From Pseudomonadota bacterium (lineage in GTDB: Bacteria; Pseudomonadota; Gammaproteobacteria; Burkholderiales; Burkholderiaceae_C): a stretch of 64,000 nt of DNA. Below are positions 18,300 through 26,303 of this stretch, one piece after another. Position 1 is the first letter of the stretch, and the number at the start of each line of letters is the position of its first letter. Below the pieces are notes generated by a model. It saw nothing but the letters and a program-made list of their open reading frames with translations. It did no database searches and was not told where the DNA came from. Position numbers and translations under genes: made by a program. The stretch spans positions 1 to 64,000 of the forward strand of contig JAKOZT010000137.1 in NCBI GenBank assembly GCA_029779845.1, in the 5' to 3' direction.

Positions 18300-18329
18300 C
18301 AATGACAGGCACACGCCAGTCAAATGACA
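18300..18329 (+). promoter_or_regulatory. Candidate activator site (AATGACA direct repeat)
   Basis: Two copies of AATGACA with a 22-base period, 84 bases upstream of the 18414 gene. Similar tandem half-sites lie before the operons at 33077 and 49530. About 22 bases beyond the second copy lies TAGTCT, a possible -10. Direct repeats of this size are typical of AraC-family activators. This copy is the weakest of the three. Confidence 0.4.
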
Positions 18330-18413
18330 AGCGCGGTGCGCGGCGCGGACCTAGTCTTCGGACAGTCAGGCTGCGCCGATCCCGGCGGAGCCGTCCAACG
18401 GAGATTCCCGCGC

Positions 18414-19541
18414 ATGTACACAGAACTCTGCAAGAAGGTCGGCATCGACGTGCCGATCTTCGCCTTCACGCACTGCCGCGACGTGGCGGTGGAGGTCAGC
18501 AAGGCCGGCGGCCTGGGCTGCCTGGGCTCGGCCTTCATGATGCTCGACGAGTTCAGGGAGAACCTGAACGCGATGGACAAGGCGGTGGGCGACAGGCCCT
18601 ACGGCGTCGACCTGGTCTTCAATCCGCGCCGGCCCGGCAAGGGCGAGGGGCTGAGCATCGAGCAGGTGGACGATCTGGTCTGGAAGGACATCCCGCAGCA
18701 GCACCGCGAGTTCGCCGAGAAGCTGATGAAGGAGCACGGCGTTCCCGAGTGGCCCGAGAAGGACGACAAGCCCAGCCTGGGCGGCATGGCCTACGAGGTG
18801 GCGATGGTGCTGACCGAGGAGGCGCTGCGCCACCCGAAGTGCAAGGTCTTCGTCAGCGCGATGGGAACGCCGCCGCCGGAGATGGTGGACATGGTCCACG
18901 CGCAGGGGCGCATGGTCGGCGCGCTGACCGGCTCGCCCAAGCACGCCCTGCAGCACAAGGCGGCCGGGCTCGACTTCATCATCGCCAACGGCTGGGAAGG
19001 CGGCGGGCACGTCGGCGCGATCAGCAGCATCGTGCTGTGGCCGAACCTGGTCGACGTGGTCGCGCCGCTGCCCGTGCTCGCCGCCGGCGGCATCGGCAAC
19101 GGCCGCCAGGTGCTGGCGGCGCTGGCCACCGGCGCCCAGGGCGTGTGGACGGGTTCGCTGTGGCTGTGCGTGCAGGAGGCGCTGACACCGCCCAAGCTCA
19201 AGGACAGACTGCTCGGAGCCGACCTCGGCGACACGGTGGTCAGCAAGTCATGGTCGGGCAAGACCGCGCGCTACCTGCGCAACGAGTGGACCGACGCCTG
19301 GGAAGGCCCGGATTCGCCCGGCCCGCTGCCCAGCCCCCAGCAGTGGCTGCTGACCACCGACGCGCGGCGCCGCACCGAGCGCTACGCCGAGCAGGGCAAG
19401 GTGGTCGACGTGGCCTTCGCCGGCGCCGGACAGGTGATCGGCCAGATCAAGGAGGTCGAATCGACGCGCGACGTGATGGCGCGGCTGATGAGCGAATACG
19501 CCGACGCCTTCGAGCGCGTCGCGGCCACGATGCCGGGGTGA
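18414..19541 (+). CDS. Flavin oxidoreductase, nitronate monooxygenase / IpdC-like family
   Basis: A 375-residue FMN-dependent TIM-barrel protein of the nitronate monooxygenase (2-nitropropane dioxygenase) superfamily. It shows FTHCRDVAVEVSKAGGLGCLG near the N-terminus, GWEGGGHVGA (near 195) and VLAAGGIGNG (near 222), which form the flavin phosphate site. In acyl-CoA catabolic clusters such proteins can act as enoyl-CoA reductases, as with IpdC of steroid degraders. The next two genes resemble IpdA/IpdB, supporting that reading over a detoxification role. The ATG at 18414 follows a GGAG site. A close paralogue is encoded at 31678-32805. Confidence 0.85.
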   Translation: MYTELCKKVGIDVPIFAFTHCRDVAVEVSKAGGLGCLGSAFMMLDEFRENLNAMDKAVGDRPYGVDLVFNPRRPGKGEGLSIEQVDDLVWKDIPQQHREFAEKLMKEHGVPEWPEKDDKPSLGGMAYEVAMVLTEEALRHPKCKVFVSAMGTPPPEMVDMVHAQGRMVGALTGSPKHALQHKAAGLDFIIANGWEGGGHVGAISSIVLWPNLVDVVAPLPVLAAGGIGNGRQVLAALATGAQGVWTGSLWLCVQEALTPPKLKDRLLGADLGDTVVSKSWSGKTARYLRNEWTDAWEGPDSPGPLPSPQQWLLTTDARRRTERYAEQGKVVDVAFAGAGQVIGQIKEVESTRDVMARLMSEYADAFERVAATMPG

Positions 19542-19545
19542 GCGC

Positions 19546-20439
19546 ATGACGACGCCCGTTTCGACACCCAAGGCGCGCCGGCAGAAGGTCACCTCGCTGG
19601 AGGAGGCCGCGGCTCTGGTGCGCGACGGCTGCACGCTCGCCTTCGGCGGCATCCACGCGCACAACGGGCCGATGGCGCTGATCCGCGAGATCATCCGGCG
19701 CAAGGTGCGCGGGCTGCACCTGATCGCCAACGTCAGCGCCGGCGTGCCGGCCGACATCCTGATCGGCGCGGGCTGCGTCGACACGGTCACCGTGTCGTAC
19801 ATCGGACTCGAGCACCACGGCTTCGCGCCGCGCTTCCGCAAGGCGGCCGAGACCGGCAAGGTCAAGGTCATCGACGGCGACGAGATCTACTACGTGCTGG
19901 GCCTGAAGGCCGGCGCGCTCGGCCTGCCCTTCGTGCCCTACCCGCCGGGCCACGAGGCGCGCGACAACCCGCGCCGCGAGAGCACCTACAAGCGCACCAC
20001 CGACCCCTACACCGGCCGCGAGGTCATCGTCTCGCCGGCGATCGTGCCCGACGTGGCCCTCATCCACGTGCCCTTCTGCGACCCCTACGGCAACGTCGTC
20101 CACCTCGGCTCGGTGACCTCGGACGACCTCATCTGCAAGGCCGCCAGGCACGCCATCGTGACCTGCGAGGAGATCGTTCCGCTCGAGAAAATCCAGGCCG
20201 ACCCGCGCCGCACGACCATTCCCGGGCACTACGTCGACTGCGTGGTGAAGGCGCCCTACGGCGCCCATCCGCTGTCGTGCCACGGCGTCTACGTCTCCGA
20301 CGACGAGCACATCCGGCGCTACCGCGACGCCGACATCGACGCCTATCTGCAGGAGTACGTGACCGGGTTGCCGCGCCACGAGCAATACCTCGACAAGATC
20401 GGCGCGGCGCACCTGGCCGGCCTGCGGGAGAGCCTGTGA
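19546..20439 (+). CDS. CoA-transferase subunit A (glutaconate CoA-T / IpdA-like)
   Basis: A 297-residue alpha subunit of the class I CoA-transferase superfamily. A typical N-terminal Rossmann-like block is visible (ALVRDGCTLAFGGI, ALIREIIRRKVRGLHLIANV), as are the conserved VALIHVPFCDPYGNV and ARHAIVTCEEIVP. It starts four bases after the flavin oxidoreductase and its stop overlaps the ATG of subunit B, so the three are co-translated. With that partner it forms a heteromer that either transfers CoA or, as in IpdAB, hydrolyses a cyclic acyl-CoA. The gene order oxidoreductase-A-B recalls the ipdCAB arrangement of steroid ring C/D degradation. Confidence 0.85.
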   Translation: MTTPVSTPKARRQKVTSLEEAAALVRDGCTLAFGGIHAHNGPMALIREIIRRKVRGLHLIANVSAGVPADILIGAGCVDTVTVSYIGLEHHGFAPRFRKAAETGKVKVIDGDEIYYVLGLKAGALGLPFVPYPPGHEARDNPRRESTYKRTTDPYTGREVIVSPAIVPDVALIHVPFCDPYGNVVHLGSVTSDDLICKAARHAIVTCEEIVPLEKIQADPRRTTIPGHYVDCVVKAPYGAHPLSCHGVYVSDDEHIRRYRDADIDAYLQEYVTGLPRHEQYLDKIGAAHLAGLRESL

Positions 20440-21284
20440 TGAGCCAGAACGCCAGCAAGAGCAGCAAGAGCAGCAAGAGCAGCGAGCGCGTCGACTGCAG
20501 CATCGGGGAGATCATGGCCGTGGCCATCGCGCGGCAGATGGAGGCGCACGACGGCGAGTGGGTCGCCGTGGGCGCGTATTCGCAGCTGCCGATGGCCGCG
20601 GTCAAGCTGGCGCGCATGACCTGCGCGCCCAGCCTGTGGTGGCTGGCCGGCGGCGGCGGAGCCATCAACGGCACCGGCAAGCTGGTGACCTCCACCTCCG
20701 ACTACCGCACGCTGCGCGGCGCGGAGTACGTGATGAGCATGGAGGACGTCGTCGACATCGAGATGTGGCGCTTCACGAAGAAGAACCCGCCGCTGGTGGC
20801 GATCGTCGGCGGCATCCAGATCGACCGCCGCGGCAGCAGCAACATGGTGTGCGTCGGCGACTACGAGCGGCCCAAGGTGCGCGGCGTCGGCACGGTCGGG
20901 CTGTGCTTCGGCGTGTCGTTCAGCACGATGTACTTCTACACGATGCACCACAACCGCAACATCTTCGTCGAGGAGGTCGACTTCATCAGCTCGCCCGGCT
21001 TCACCGAGGAGCGCGCGCGCTACGTGCCGCCCGAATCCACCGGCCCGCGCCTGGTGTTCACGCCGCTCGGAGTGTTCGACTTCGCACCCGACAGCAGGCT
21101 GATGCGCCTGAAGTCGCTGCACCCCGGCGTCACGCTCGAGGAGGTGCGCGACAACACCGGCTTCGACCTGATCGTGCCGGAGCGCATCGGGCAGACACCC
21201 GCGCCCGACGCCGAGGAACTGCAGCTGCTGCGCCACCGGATCGACCCCGACGGCATCCTGCAGACGCTGCGCATCAACCGCTGA
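20439..21284 (+). CDS. CoA-transferase subunit B (glutaconate CoA-T / IpdB-like)
   Basis: A 281-residue beta subunit partnering the preceding protein. The family core is present: EIMAVAIARQMEAHDGEWVA, ARMTCAPSLWWLAGGGGAIN and the long VEEVDFISSPGF segment. Class I CoA-transferases carry a catalytic Glu in an E-S/A-G motif where this sequence has WLAGGGG (residues 68-74), so the classical acyl-glutamyl intermediate seems impossible. That loss is also known for IpdAB hydrolases. The N-terminus contains a Ser-Lys run encoded by a nine-base tandem repeat. The start overlaps the stop of subunit A by one base. Confidence 0.82.
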   Translation: MSQNASKSSKSSKSSERVDCSIGEIMAVAIARQMEAHDGEWVAVGAYSQLPMAAVKLARMTCAPSLWWLAGGGGAINGTGKLVTSTSDYRTLRGAEYVMSMEDVVDIEMWRFTKKNPPLVAIVGGIQIDRRGSSNMVCVGDYERPKVRGVGTVGLCFGVSFSTMYFYTMHHNRNIFVEEVDFISSPGFTEERARYVPPESTGPRLVFTPLGVFDFAPDSRLMRLKSLHPGVTLEEVRDNTGFDLIVPERIGQTPAPDAEELQLLRHRIDPDGILQTLRINR

Positions 21285-21300
21285 ACGCAGGCCCTTTCAG

Positions 21301-22449
21301 ATGATCTACACATCCGAGCACGAGGAAGTGAGGCGCACGCTGGCGCGCTTCATCGACAAGGAGATCAACCCCTTCGTCGACGAGTGGGAGCGCGCCGGCC
21401 GCTTCCCGGCGCACGAGCTGTTCCGCAAGATGGGCGAGTGCGGCTTTCTCGGGCTGAACAAGCCGGTGGAGTACGGCGGCTCGGGGCTGGACTTCAGCTA
21501 CGCGATGCTGATGGCCGAGGAGCTGGGCACCATCCGCTGCGGCGGCGTGCCGCTGTCCATCGGCGTGCAGACCGACATGGCCACGCCGGCGCTGGCGCGC
21601 TTCGGCTCCGACGAGCTGCGCCGCGAGTTCCTGGCGCCCTCGATCGCCGGCGAGATGGTCGCCTGCATCGGCGTCTCGGAGCCGGGCGCCGGCTCCGACG
21701 TGGCGTCCATCAAGACCAGCGCGCGCGCGGACGGCGACGAATGGGTGATCGACGGGGCCAAGACCTGGATCACCAACGGCTGCCAGGCCGACTGGATGTG
21801 CATGCTGGCCAACACCGGCGACGGGCCGCCGCATCGCAACAAGTCGCTGCTGTGCGTGCCCATGAAGTCCAAGGGCATCACCGTCTCGGCGCCGCTGGAC
21901 AAGCTGGGCATGCGCTCGTCCGACACCGCGACGATCCATTTCGACGGCGTGCGCATCCCGCGCCGCTTCCTGATCGGCGAGGCCGGCAAGGGCTTCACCT
22001 ACCAGATGCTGCAGTTCCAGGAGGAACGCCTGTGGGGCGCCGCGGCCTGCCTGAAGGCGCACGAGGCATCGATCGCTCAGACCCTGGAGTACGCGCAGAC
22101 GCGGCGCGCTTTCGGGCGCCGGCTGCTCGACAACCAGGCGGTGGCATTCCGGCTGGCCGAGCTGCAGACCGAAGTCGAACTGCTGCGCTCGCTGGCCTAC
22201 CGCGCGGTGGAGGCCTATGTGCGCGGCGAGGACGTGACGCGGCTGGCCACGATGGCCAAGCTCAAGGCGGGCCGGCTCGGCCGCGAGCTGACCGACGCCT
22301 GCCTGCAGTTCTGGGGAGGCATGGGCTTCATGAACGAGACGCCCGTCAGCCGCGCCTACCGCGACCACCGGCTGACCTCGATCGGCGGCGGCGCCGACGA
22401 GATCATGCTGACCGTGCTGTCGCGCATGATGGACAAGCGGGCCGCCTGA
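21301..22449 (+). CDS. Acyl-CoA dehydrogenase
   Basis: A 382-residue FAD enzyme that introduces a 2,3-double bond into an acyl-CoA and passes electrons to ETF. The helical N-terminal domain opens with EHEEVRRTLARFIDKEINP. The beta domain has IGVSEPGAGSDVASIKTSAR and WVIDGAKTWITNG, and the C-terminal domain has YAQTRRAFGRRLLDNQAV and FWGGMGFMNETPVSR. The usual medium-chain catalytic Glu position is SIGGGADEI, without Glu. A Glu in FQEERLWG fits the isovaleryl-CoA-dehydrogenase-type base, pointing to branched substrates (inference). It is the last gene of the 18414 operon, 16 bases after the CoA-transferase, and ends at a terminator facing a convergent gene. Confidence 0.92.
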   Translation: MIYTSEHEEVRRTLARFIDKEINPFVDEWERAGRFPAHELFRKMGECGFLGLNKPVEYGGSGLDFSYAMLMAEELGTIRCGGVPLSIGVQTDMATPALARFGSDELRREFLAPSIAGEMVACIGVSEPGAGSDVASIKTSARADGDEWVIDGAKTWITNGCQADWMCMLANTGDGPPHRNKSLLCVPMKSKGITVSAPLDKLGMRSSDTATIHFDGVRIPRRFLIGEAGKGFTYQMLQFQEERLWGAAACLKAHEASIAQTLEYAQTRRAFGRRLLDNQAVAFRLAELQTEVELLRSLAYRAVEAYVRGEDVTRLATMAKLKAGRLGRELTDACLQFWGGMGFMNETPVSRAYRDHRLTSIGGGADEIMLTVLSRMMDKRAA

Positions 22450-22462
22450 GCGCGCCGCTTCG

Positions 22463-22484
22463 GGGGCCGCCGGCGCGCGGCCCC
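22463..22484. terminator. Hairpin between convergent acyl-CoA dehydrogenase genes
   Basis: GGGGCCG and CGGCCCC pair across an eight-base loop, midway in the 44-base gap between two convergent genes. It probably serves both directions. Confidence 0.5.
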
Positions 22485-22493
22485 TCTCCACAA

Positions 22494-23651
22494 TCACATC
22501 CGCTTGGCCACCTCGAGCAGCATCACCTCGGTGGCGCCGCCGCCGATGGCCAGCACCCGCGCATCGCGCGCGATGCGCTCGACCGGCGTGCCGTTCATGA
22601 AGCCCATGCCGCCGTGGTACTGCACGCACTGGTAGAGGATGCGGTTCAGCAGCGGCGGCAGGTGGGCCTTCACCATGCAGGCCAGCGCGGTGGCCGGCTG
22701 TCCCTGGTCGGCGTTGCGCGCGGCGTGGTACAGCAGCGTCTTGGCGGCCGACAGCTCGCACGCCAGACGGGCCATCTCCAGTTTGATGCCGTGCAGATCC
22801 CACAGGGTCTGCGAGAACGCCTTGCGGTTCTTCAGCCACTCCATCGTCAGCTCGAGGGCGGCTTCGCTCTGCCCGATGCTCAGGGCGCCGACCATGACGC
22901 GCTCGCGCTCGAAGCCCTCCATCGTGTAGTAGAAGCCCTTGTTCTCCTCGCCGATCAGGTTCTCGGCCGGCACGCGCACGTTGTCGAAGAACAGCTGCGC
23001 CGTGTCCGAGGACAGCCAGCCGGTCTTCTTCAGCGGCTCGCTGACGCTGAAGCCGGGCACCCCCTTCTCCAGCACCAGCAACGACAGGCCCCGGCTGCCC
23101 TTGGCACCGGGGTCGGTGCGCGCCAGCACCAGGTACAGGTCGCCGTGGATGCCGCTGGTGATGAACATCTTCGAGCCGTTGACCACGTAGTGGTCGCCGT
23201 CGCGCCGCGCGCTCGTCTTCAGGCCGGCGACGTCGGAGCCGGCATCGGGCTCGGTGGCGCAGATGCACACCACCTGGCGCCCGCTGATGATGCCCGGCAG
23301 GTACTTTTGCCGCAGCGCGTCGCTGCCGTACTTCGCGAGGTGCATCGCGCCCATGTCCGTCTGCAGCGCGATCGCGCCGGCGAAGCCGCCGAAGGTCGAG
23401 CGGCCCAGTTCCTCGCCGAGCAGCACCGTGCCCAGCAGCCCCATGCCGCCGCCGTACTCGGTGGGATAGCCCATGCCGAGCACGCCCAGCTCGCCGAGCC
23501 GCAGGTACACCTCGCGCGGAACGCGACCGTCGGCCTCCCAGCGTTCGCCGTGCGGTTTGACCTCCTCCTCGACGAAGCGACGGATGAGCGAGCGCATCAT
23601 CCGGTGCTCTTCGGGAAGGTAGGCGTCGTCGAGATCGGGAATCAGGCTCAT
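22494..23651 (-). CDS. Acyl-CoA dehydrogenase (paralogue of 45863-47038)
   Basis: A 385-residue acyl-CoA dehydrogenase with the full FAD and substrate motifs: CATEPDAGSDVAGLKTSARR, YVVNGSKMFITSG, GWLSSDTAQLFFDNVRVP and YHGGMGFMNGTPVER. The medium-chain Glu position is AIGGGATEV, and an isovaleryl-type base is available in FERERVMVG. It is closely similar along its whole length to the protein at 45863-47038, and each gene has an AraC-type regulator gene next to it. AtuD/LiuA-like citronellyl- or isovaleryl-CoA dehydrogenation is possible but unproven. A conserved GTCTTGC...GGCTGC motif lies 53 bases upstream. Confidence 0.92.
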   Translation of the reverse strand: MSLIPDLDDAYLPEEHRMMRSLIRRFVEEEVKPHGERWEADGRVPREVYLRLGELGVLGMGYPTEYGGGMGLLGTVLLGEELGRSTFGGFAGAIALQTDMGAMHLAKYGSDALRQKYLPGIISGRQVVCICATEPDAGSDVAGLKTSARRDGDHYVVNGSKMFITSGIHGDLYLVLARTDPGAKGSRGLSLLVLEKGVPGFSVSEPLKKTGWLSSDTAQLFFDNVRVPAENLIGEENKGFYYTMEGFERERVMVGALSIGQSEAALELTMEWLKNRKAFSQTLWDLHGIKLEMARLACELSAAKTLLYHAARNADQGQPATALACMVKAHLPPLLNRILYQCVQYHGGMGFMNGTPVERIARDARVLAIGGGATEVMLLEVAKRM

Positions 23652-23703
23652 GGGCTCAACGGTGAAGGGAGTTCACACCAGTATCGGCGCGGGCGCCGCT
23701 GCG

Positions 23704-23727
23704 GTCTTGCGCCAACTGGCTGCGAGC
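23704..23727 (-). promoter_or_regulatory. Shared 24-bp motif, copy 1
   Basis: Read on the plus strand the site begins GTCTTGC and ends GGCTGCGAGC. It lies 53 bases before the minus-strand gene starting at 23651. It matches the sites at 32868 (21 of 24) and 56743 (19 of 24). On the minus strand CAAGAC lies about 17 bases before GATACT, so it may overlap a -35 region, as class II AraC activator sites do. Confidence 0.6.
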
Positions 23728-23739
23728 GCCCCTGTTTGC

Positions 23740-23784
23740 CCTGCGGGAAACCCCCGCCGCGGGAGCACCGCGCAACGCTAGAGT
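23740..23784 (+). promoter_or_regulatory. Conserved promoter/operator of AraC gene, copy 1
   Basis: A 45-base block aligned without gaps to 47058-47102 before the paralogous regulator gene (32 of 45 identical). It contains TGCGGGAAA, a CCCCCG arm and a terminal GCTAGAGT, which probably holds the -10 element. It lies 35 bases before the ATG at 23820. Confidence 0.6.
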
Positions 23785-23819
23785 TGTCGTTGTTGCGGCA
23801 TCGGCGGCAGAGCACGTTC

Positions 23820-24905
23820 ATGATCCTCAAAGGCAAGACCGAGGTTTCCGGCGGCCCCTCGACCATCATGGTCGGCTACATGCTGGGAATCGCCAGCGAG
23901 CTGGAAAGCCGCGGCGTGAACGCCGTCGACCTGCTCGAGCGCGCCGGCGTGTCGAACCCCTTGTCGAACGACCCGTTCAACCGCTGCCCCAGCTCGCTGT
24001 TGTGCGACGTGCTCAGGCTCAGCGTCGAGGCCACGCAGGACCGGCACTTCGGGCTGCATGCCGCGCGCTCGATGAAGGCGCCCGACCTGCACGTGCTCGG
24101 CCTCGGCCTGATGGCCAGCGGCTCGATGCTGGCCTTCTGCCAGCGGCTGGCGCGCTTCCTGCCGCTGATCCACCGCACGGGCTCGGTGCAGGTGCTCGAG
24201 GAGCCGGTCGGCTACCGCATCGTCACGGTCAGCGAGATGGCCGCCAGCGTCGAGGATTCGTGGCAGGCGCTGCTGCACAAGCTGCTGCGCCAGGTCTACT
24301 CGGCCGAACTGCGGCCGCTGCGCGTCGAGATGTCGCACGGACGCCCGCGCGGCGGGGCCGACGAGTACGAAGCGCATTTCGACGCGCCGGTGAGCTTCGG
24401 GCACGAGGCCTCCGCGATGGTGTTCGAGAAGGAGGCGTTCGAGCAGCCGCTGCGCTCGGGTTGCGAGGAGCTGGCGCGCGAACTCGACGGGCGCGCGCTG
24501 TCCTACATGGCGCGCATCGGCACCGGCGACATCCTCGCGCGCGTGCAGAGCGCGATCCTCGAATGTCTGAACGACCAGCGGGCCGCGACGCTCGACGCCG
24601 TCACCGAGCGGGCGCGCCTGAGCGCGCGCCAGGTGCGCCAGCACCTCAACGACCAGGGCATGACCTTCCAGCGCGTGCTCGACGACACGCGGCTGTTCCT
24701 CGCGCACAGCAAGCTGCGCAACCGCAAGCTGCCGATCACCGAGGTGGCCTACCTGCTCGGTTTCAACGACAGCGCGAACTTCACGCGCGCCTTCAAGCGC
24801 TGGAGCGGGCAGGCCCCGCAGGCCTATCGCCAGGCGGTGCTGGACCGCCAGGCCGGCGACGCCGCCGCGCCGCAGCTGCTGAGCGCCGCCGCGCGGCGGC
24901 AGTAG
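23820..24905 (+). CDS. AraC family transcriptional regulator
   Basis: A 361-residue regulator with an N-terminal arabinose_bd-type effector domain (residues about 15-210) and a C-terminal double helix-turn-helix (about 255-345) with LSARQVRQHLNDQGMTFQRV and the signature VAYLLGFNDSANFTRAFKRW. It probably senses an intermediate of the acyl-CoA pathway and activates the flanking operons. It is divergent from the acyl-CoA dehydrogenase gene at 22494-23651. Its paralogue at 47111-48160 shares the STIMVGYMLGIASELESRG start region. The ATG at 23820 is the first in frame and lies about 29 bases after the predicted transcription start. Confidence 0.92.
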   Translation: MILKGKTEVSGGPSTIMVGYMLGIASELESRGVNAVDLLERAGVSNPLSNDPFNRCPSSLLCDVLRLSVEATQDRHFGLHAARSMKAPDLHVLGLGLMASGSMLAFCQRLARFLPLIHRTGSVQVLEEPVGYRIVTVSEMAASVEDSWQALLHKLLRQVYSAELRPLRVEMSHGRPRGGADEYEAHFDAPVSFGHEASAMVFEKEAFEQPLRSGCEELARELDGRALSYMARIGTGDILARVQSAILECLNDQRAATLDAVTERARLSARQVRQHLNDQGMTFQRVLDDTRLFLAHSKLRNRKLPITEVAYLLGFNDSANFTRAFKRWSGQAPQAYRQAVLDRQAGDAAAPQLLSAAARRQ

Positions 24906-24959
24906 CTTGCTTCTCGGGATCCGGGAGCGTTGTCGGGGCCGGTCGGGGCGGCGCGGCAG

Positions 24960-25470
24960 GCGCGGCGACGCGCGGGCTCATGCGGTGGCGGTCGGTGCTG
25001 CGCACCGACTCCGCTGCGATGCCCGACGCCGGGGTCGCGTCGCCGAACTCGCTCCACTCACTTCGTTCGTTATGCTCAAACACCGGCGACGAGCATGAAG
25101 ACGAAGCGCGCGAGTACGCGCGCCGACCCCGCCGCCTACGCTTCTCGCCGCCCCAAAAATCGCCCACGCGTCGCCGCGCCTGCCGCGCTGAACCAGTGGT
25201 GGCATGCGGTCAGGTGGCATGTCGCCGTTGGTTCAGCAAAGGACCGTCCGGGCCGCTCGCGGCGCGCCTATGAGACGCCGAGCAGCGCAGGGCTTGCGGC
25301 CCGCGCACGTACCCGTGCGCTTCGTCTTCATGCTCGCCGCGCGTGTTTGAACGCAGCGAACGCAGTGAGCGGAGTGAGTTACGCGGCGGGGCCGCATGAC
25401 CGAGCAGCGCAGGGCAGTCGGCGCAGCCGACCGTCTCATCGAAGCGCCGCGGGCGGCCCGGACGGCCCTT
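24960..25470. repeat. Intergenic mosaic of inverted repeats
   Basis: This gene-free 500 bases contains two inverted pairs. Arms 25045-25110 and 25315-25381 share GAGCATGAAGACGAAGCGC and the flanking CTCACT...GTTCG parts. Arms 25238-25277 and 25431-25470 match in 34 of 40 positions, with CCGTCCGGGCCG and ATGAGACG invariant. GAGCAGCGCAGGG also occurs twice directly (25279 and 25402). It looks like two degenerate copies of one element of roughly 150 bases in opposite orientation. No credible gene or tRNA is present. Confidence 0.75.
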
Positions 25471-25523
25471 TGCCGCCCTGGCCCATGCACGACGCGCGCC
25501 GACACCATTGCCGGCTTTCCGTA

Positions 25524-26303
25524 TCAGCGATTCGTCCAGACGGGCTTGCGCTTCTCCTGGAAGGCTGCCAGGCCTTCGTGCGCGTCTTCGGTCATCGCCG
25601 TCGCCGCGATCTGGCCCTCGGTGAAGGCGATGGCCTGATCGAAGCTCATGTCGGCGATGGCGCGCAGCGCGTACTTGCCGCGCCGGATCGCGCTGGGCGA
25701 TTTGTCCACCAGCCGCTCCACCAGCCACTGCACCTTCGCGTCGAGTTCGGCGGCCGGCACCACGTGGTTGACCAGCCCCCAGGCGCGCGCCTCGGCGGCG
25801 CCGAAGGGCTCGCCGGTCAGCGCCCATTCGCGCAGGACGCGGTCGGGCACCAGGCGCTGCATCAGGCTCATGACCTGCATCGGGAACAGCCCGAGCTTCA
25901 CCTCGGGCAGGCCGAACGCCGCGTGGTCGGCGGCGACGGCCATGTCGGCCATGCACAGCAGCCCCAGGCCACCGGCCATGCAGGTGCCGTTGACGCGCGC
26001 GACGATCGGCAGCGTCGCGTCGCGCGCCTCGCGCAGCAGGTCGGCGTAGTCGCCGCGCGGCCGCGACAGGTCGAACGCGAACGCCTGGCCCGGCTGCAGG
26101 TCGGCGCCAGCGCAGAAGGCCTTGTCGCCGGCGCCGGTGAGCACGATGGCGCGCACGTCCGGCGCGACGTGCGCCTCGCGCAGGCCGGCGCGGATGCCGG
26201 CGATCACGCCGGCGTTGATCGCGTTGCGCTTCTCGGCGCGGTTGACGACGATCCAGAAGGCCTGGCCGCGACGCTCGTGCAGGACTTCGACGGCGGCGCT
26301 CAC
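25524..26303 (-). CDS. Enoyl-CoA hydratase/isomerase family protein
   Basis: A 259-residue crotonase-fold protein. The oxyanion-hole segments AFCAGADL (near 61) and NGTCMAGGLGLL (near 108) and the acidic FGLPEVKLGLFP segment (near 130) support hydratase activity. It hydrates the product of the preceding carboxylase, like the 3-methylglutaconyl-CoA or isohexenylglutaconyl-CoA hydratases encoded next to such carboxylases (known for leucine and acyclic terpene pathways; inferred here). The GTG at 26303 overlaps the stop of the carboxylase alpha gene (GTGA), so it is translationally coupled. It is the last gene of the minus-strand operon running from 32805. Confidence 0.9.
   Translation of the reverse strand: MSAAVEVLHERRGQAFWIVVNRAEKRNAINAGVIAGIRAGLREAHVAPDVRAIVLTGAGDKAFCAGADLQPGQAFAFDLSRPRGDYADLLREARDATLPIVARVNGTCMAGGLGLLCMADMAVAADHAAFGLPEVKLGLFPMQVMSLMQRLVPDRVLREWALTGEPFGAAEARAWGLVNHVVPAAELDAKVQWLVERLVDKSPSAIRRGKYALRAIADMSFDQAIAFTEGQIAATAMTEDAHEGLAAFQEKRKPVWTNR

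Noticed and set aside
24960-25470. A CRISPR array or a structured RNA gene in the repeat-rich gap
   Set aside because: Repeats are inverted and irregular without equal spacers; no cas genes or known RNA signature are nearby.
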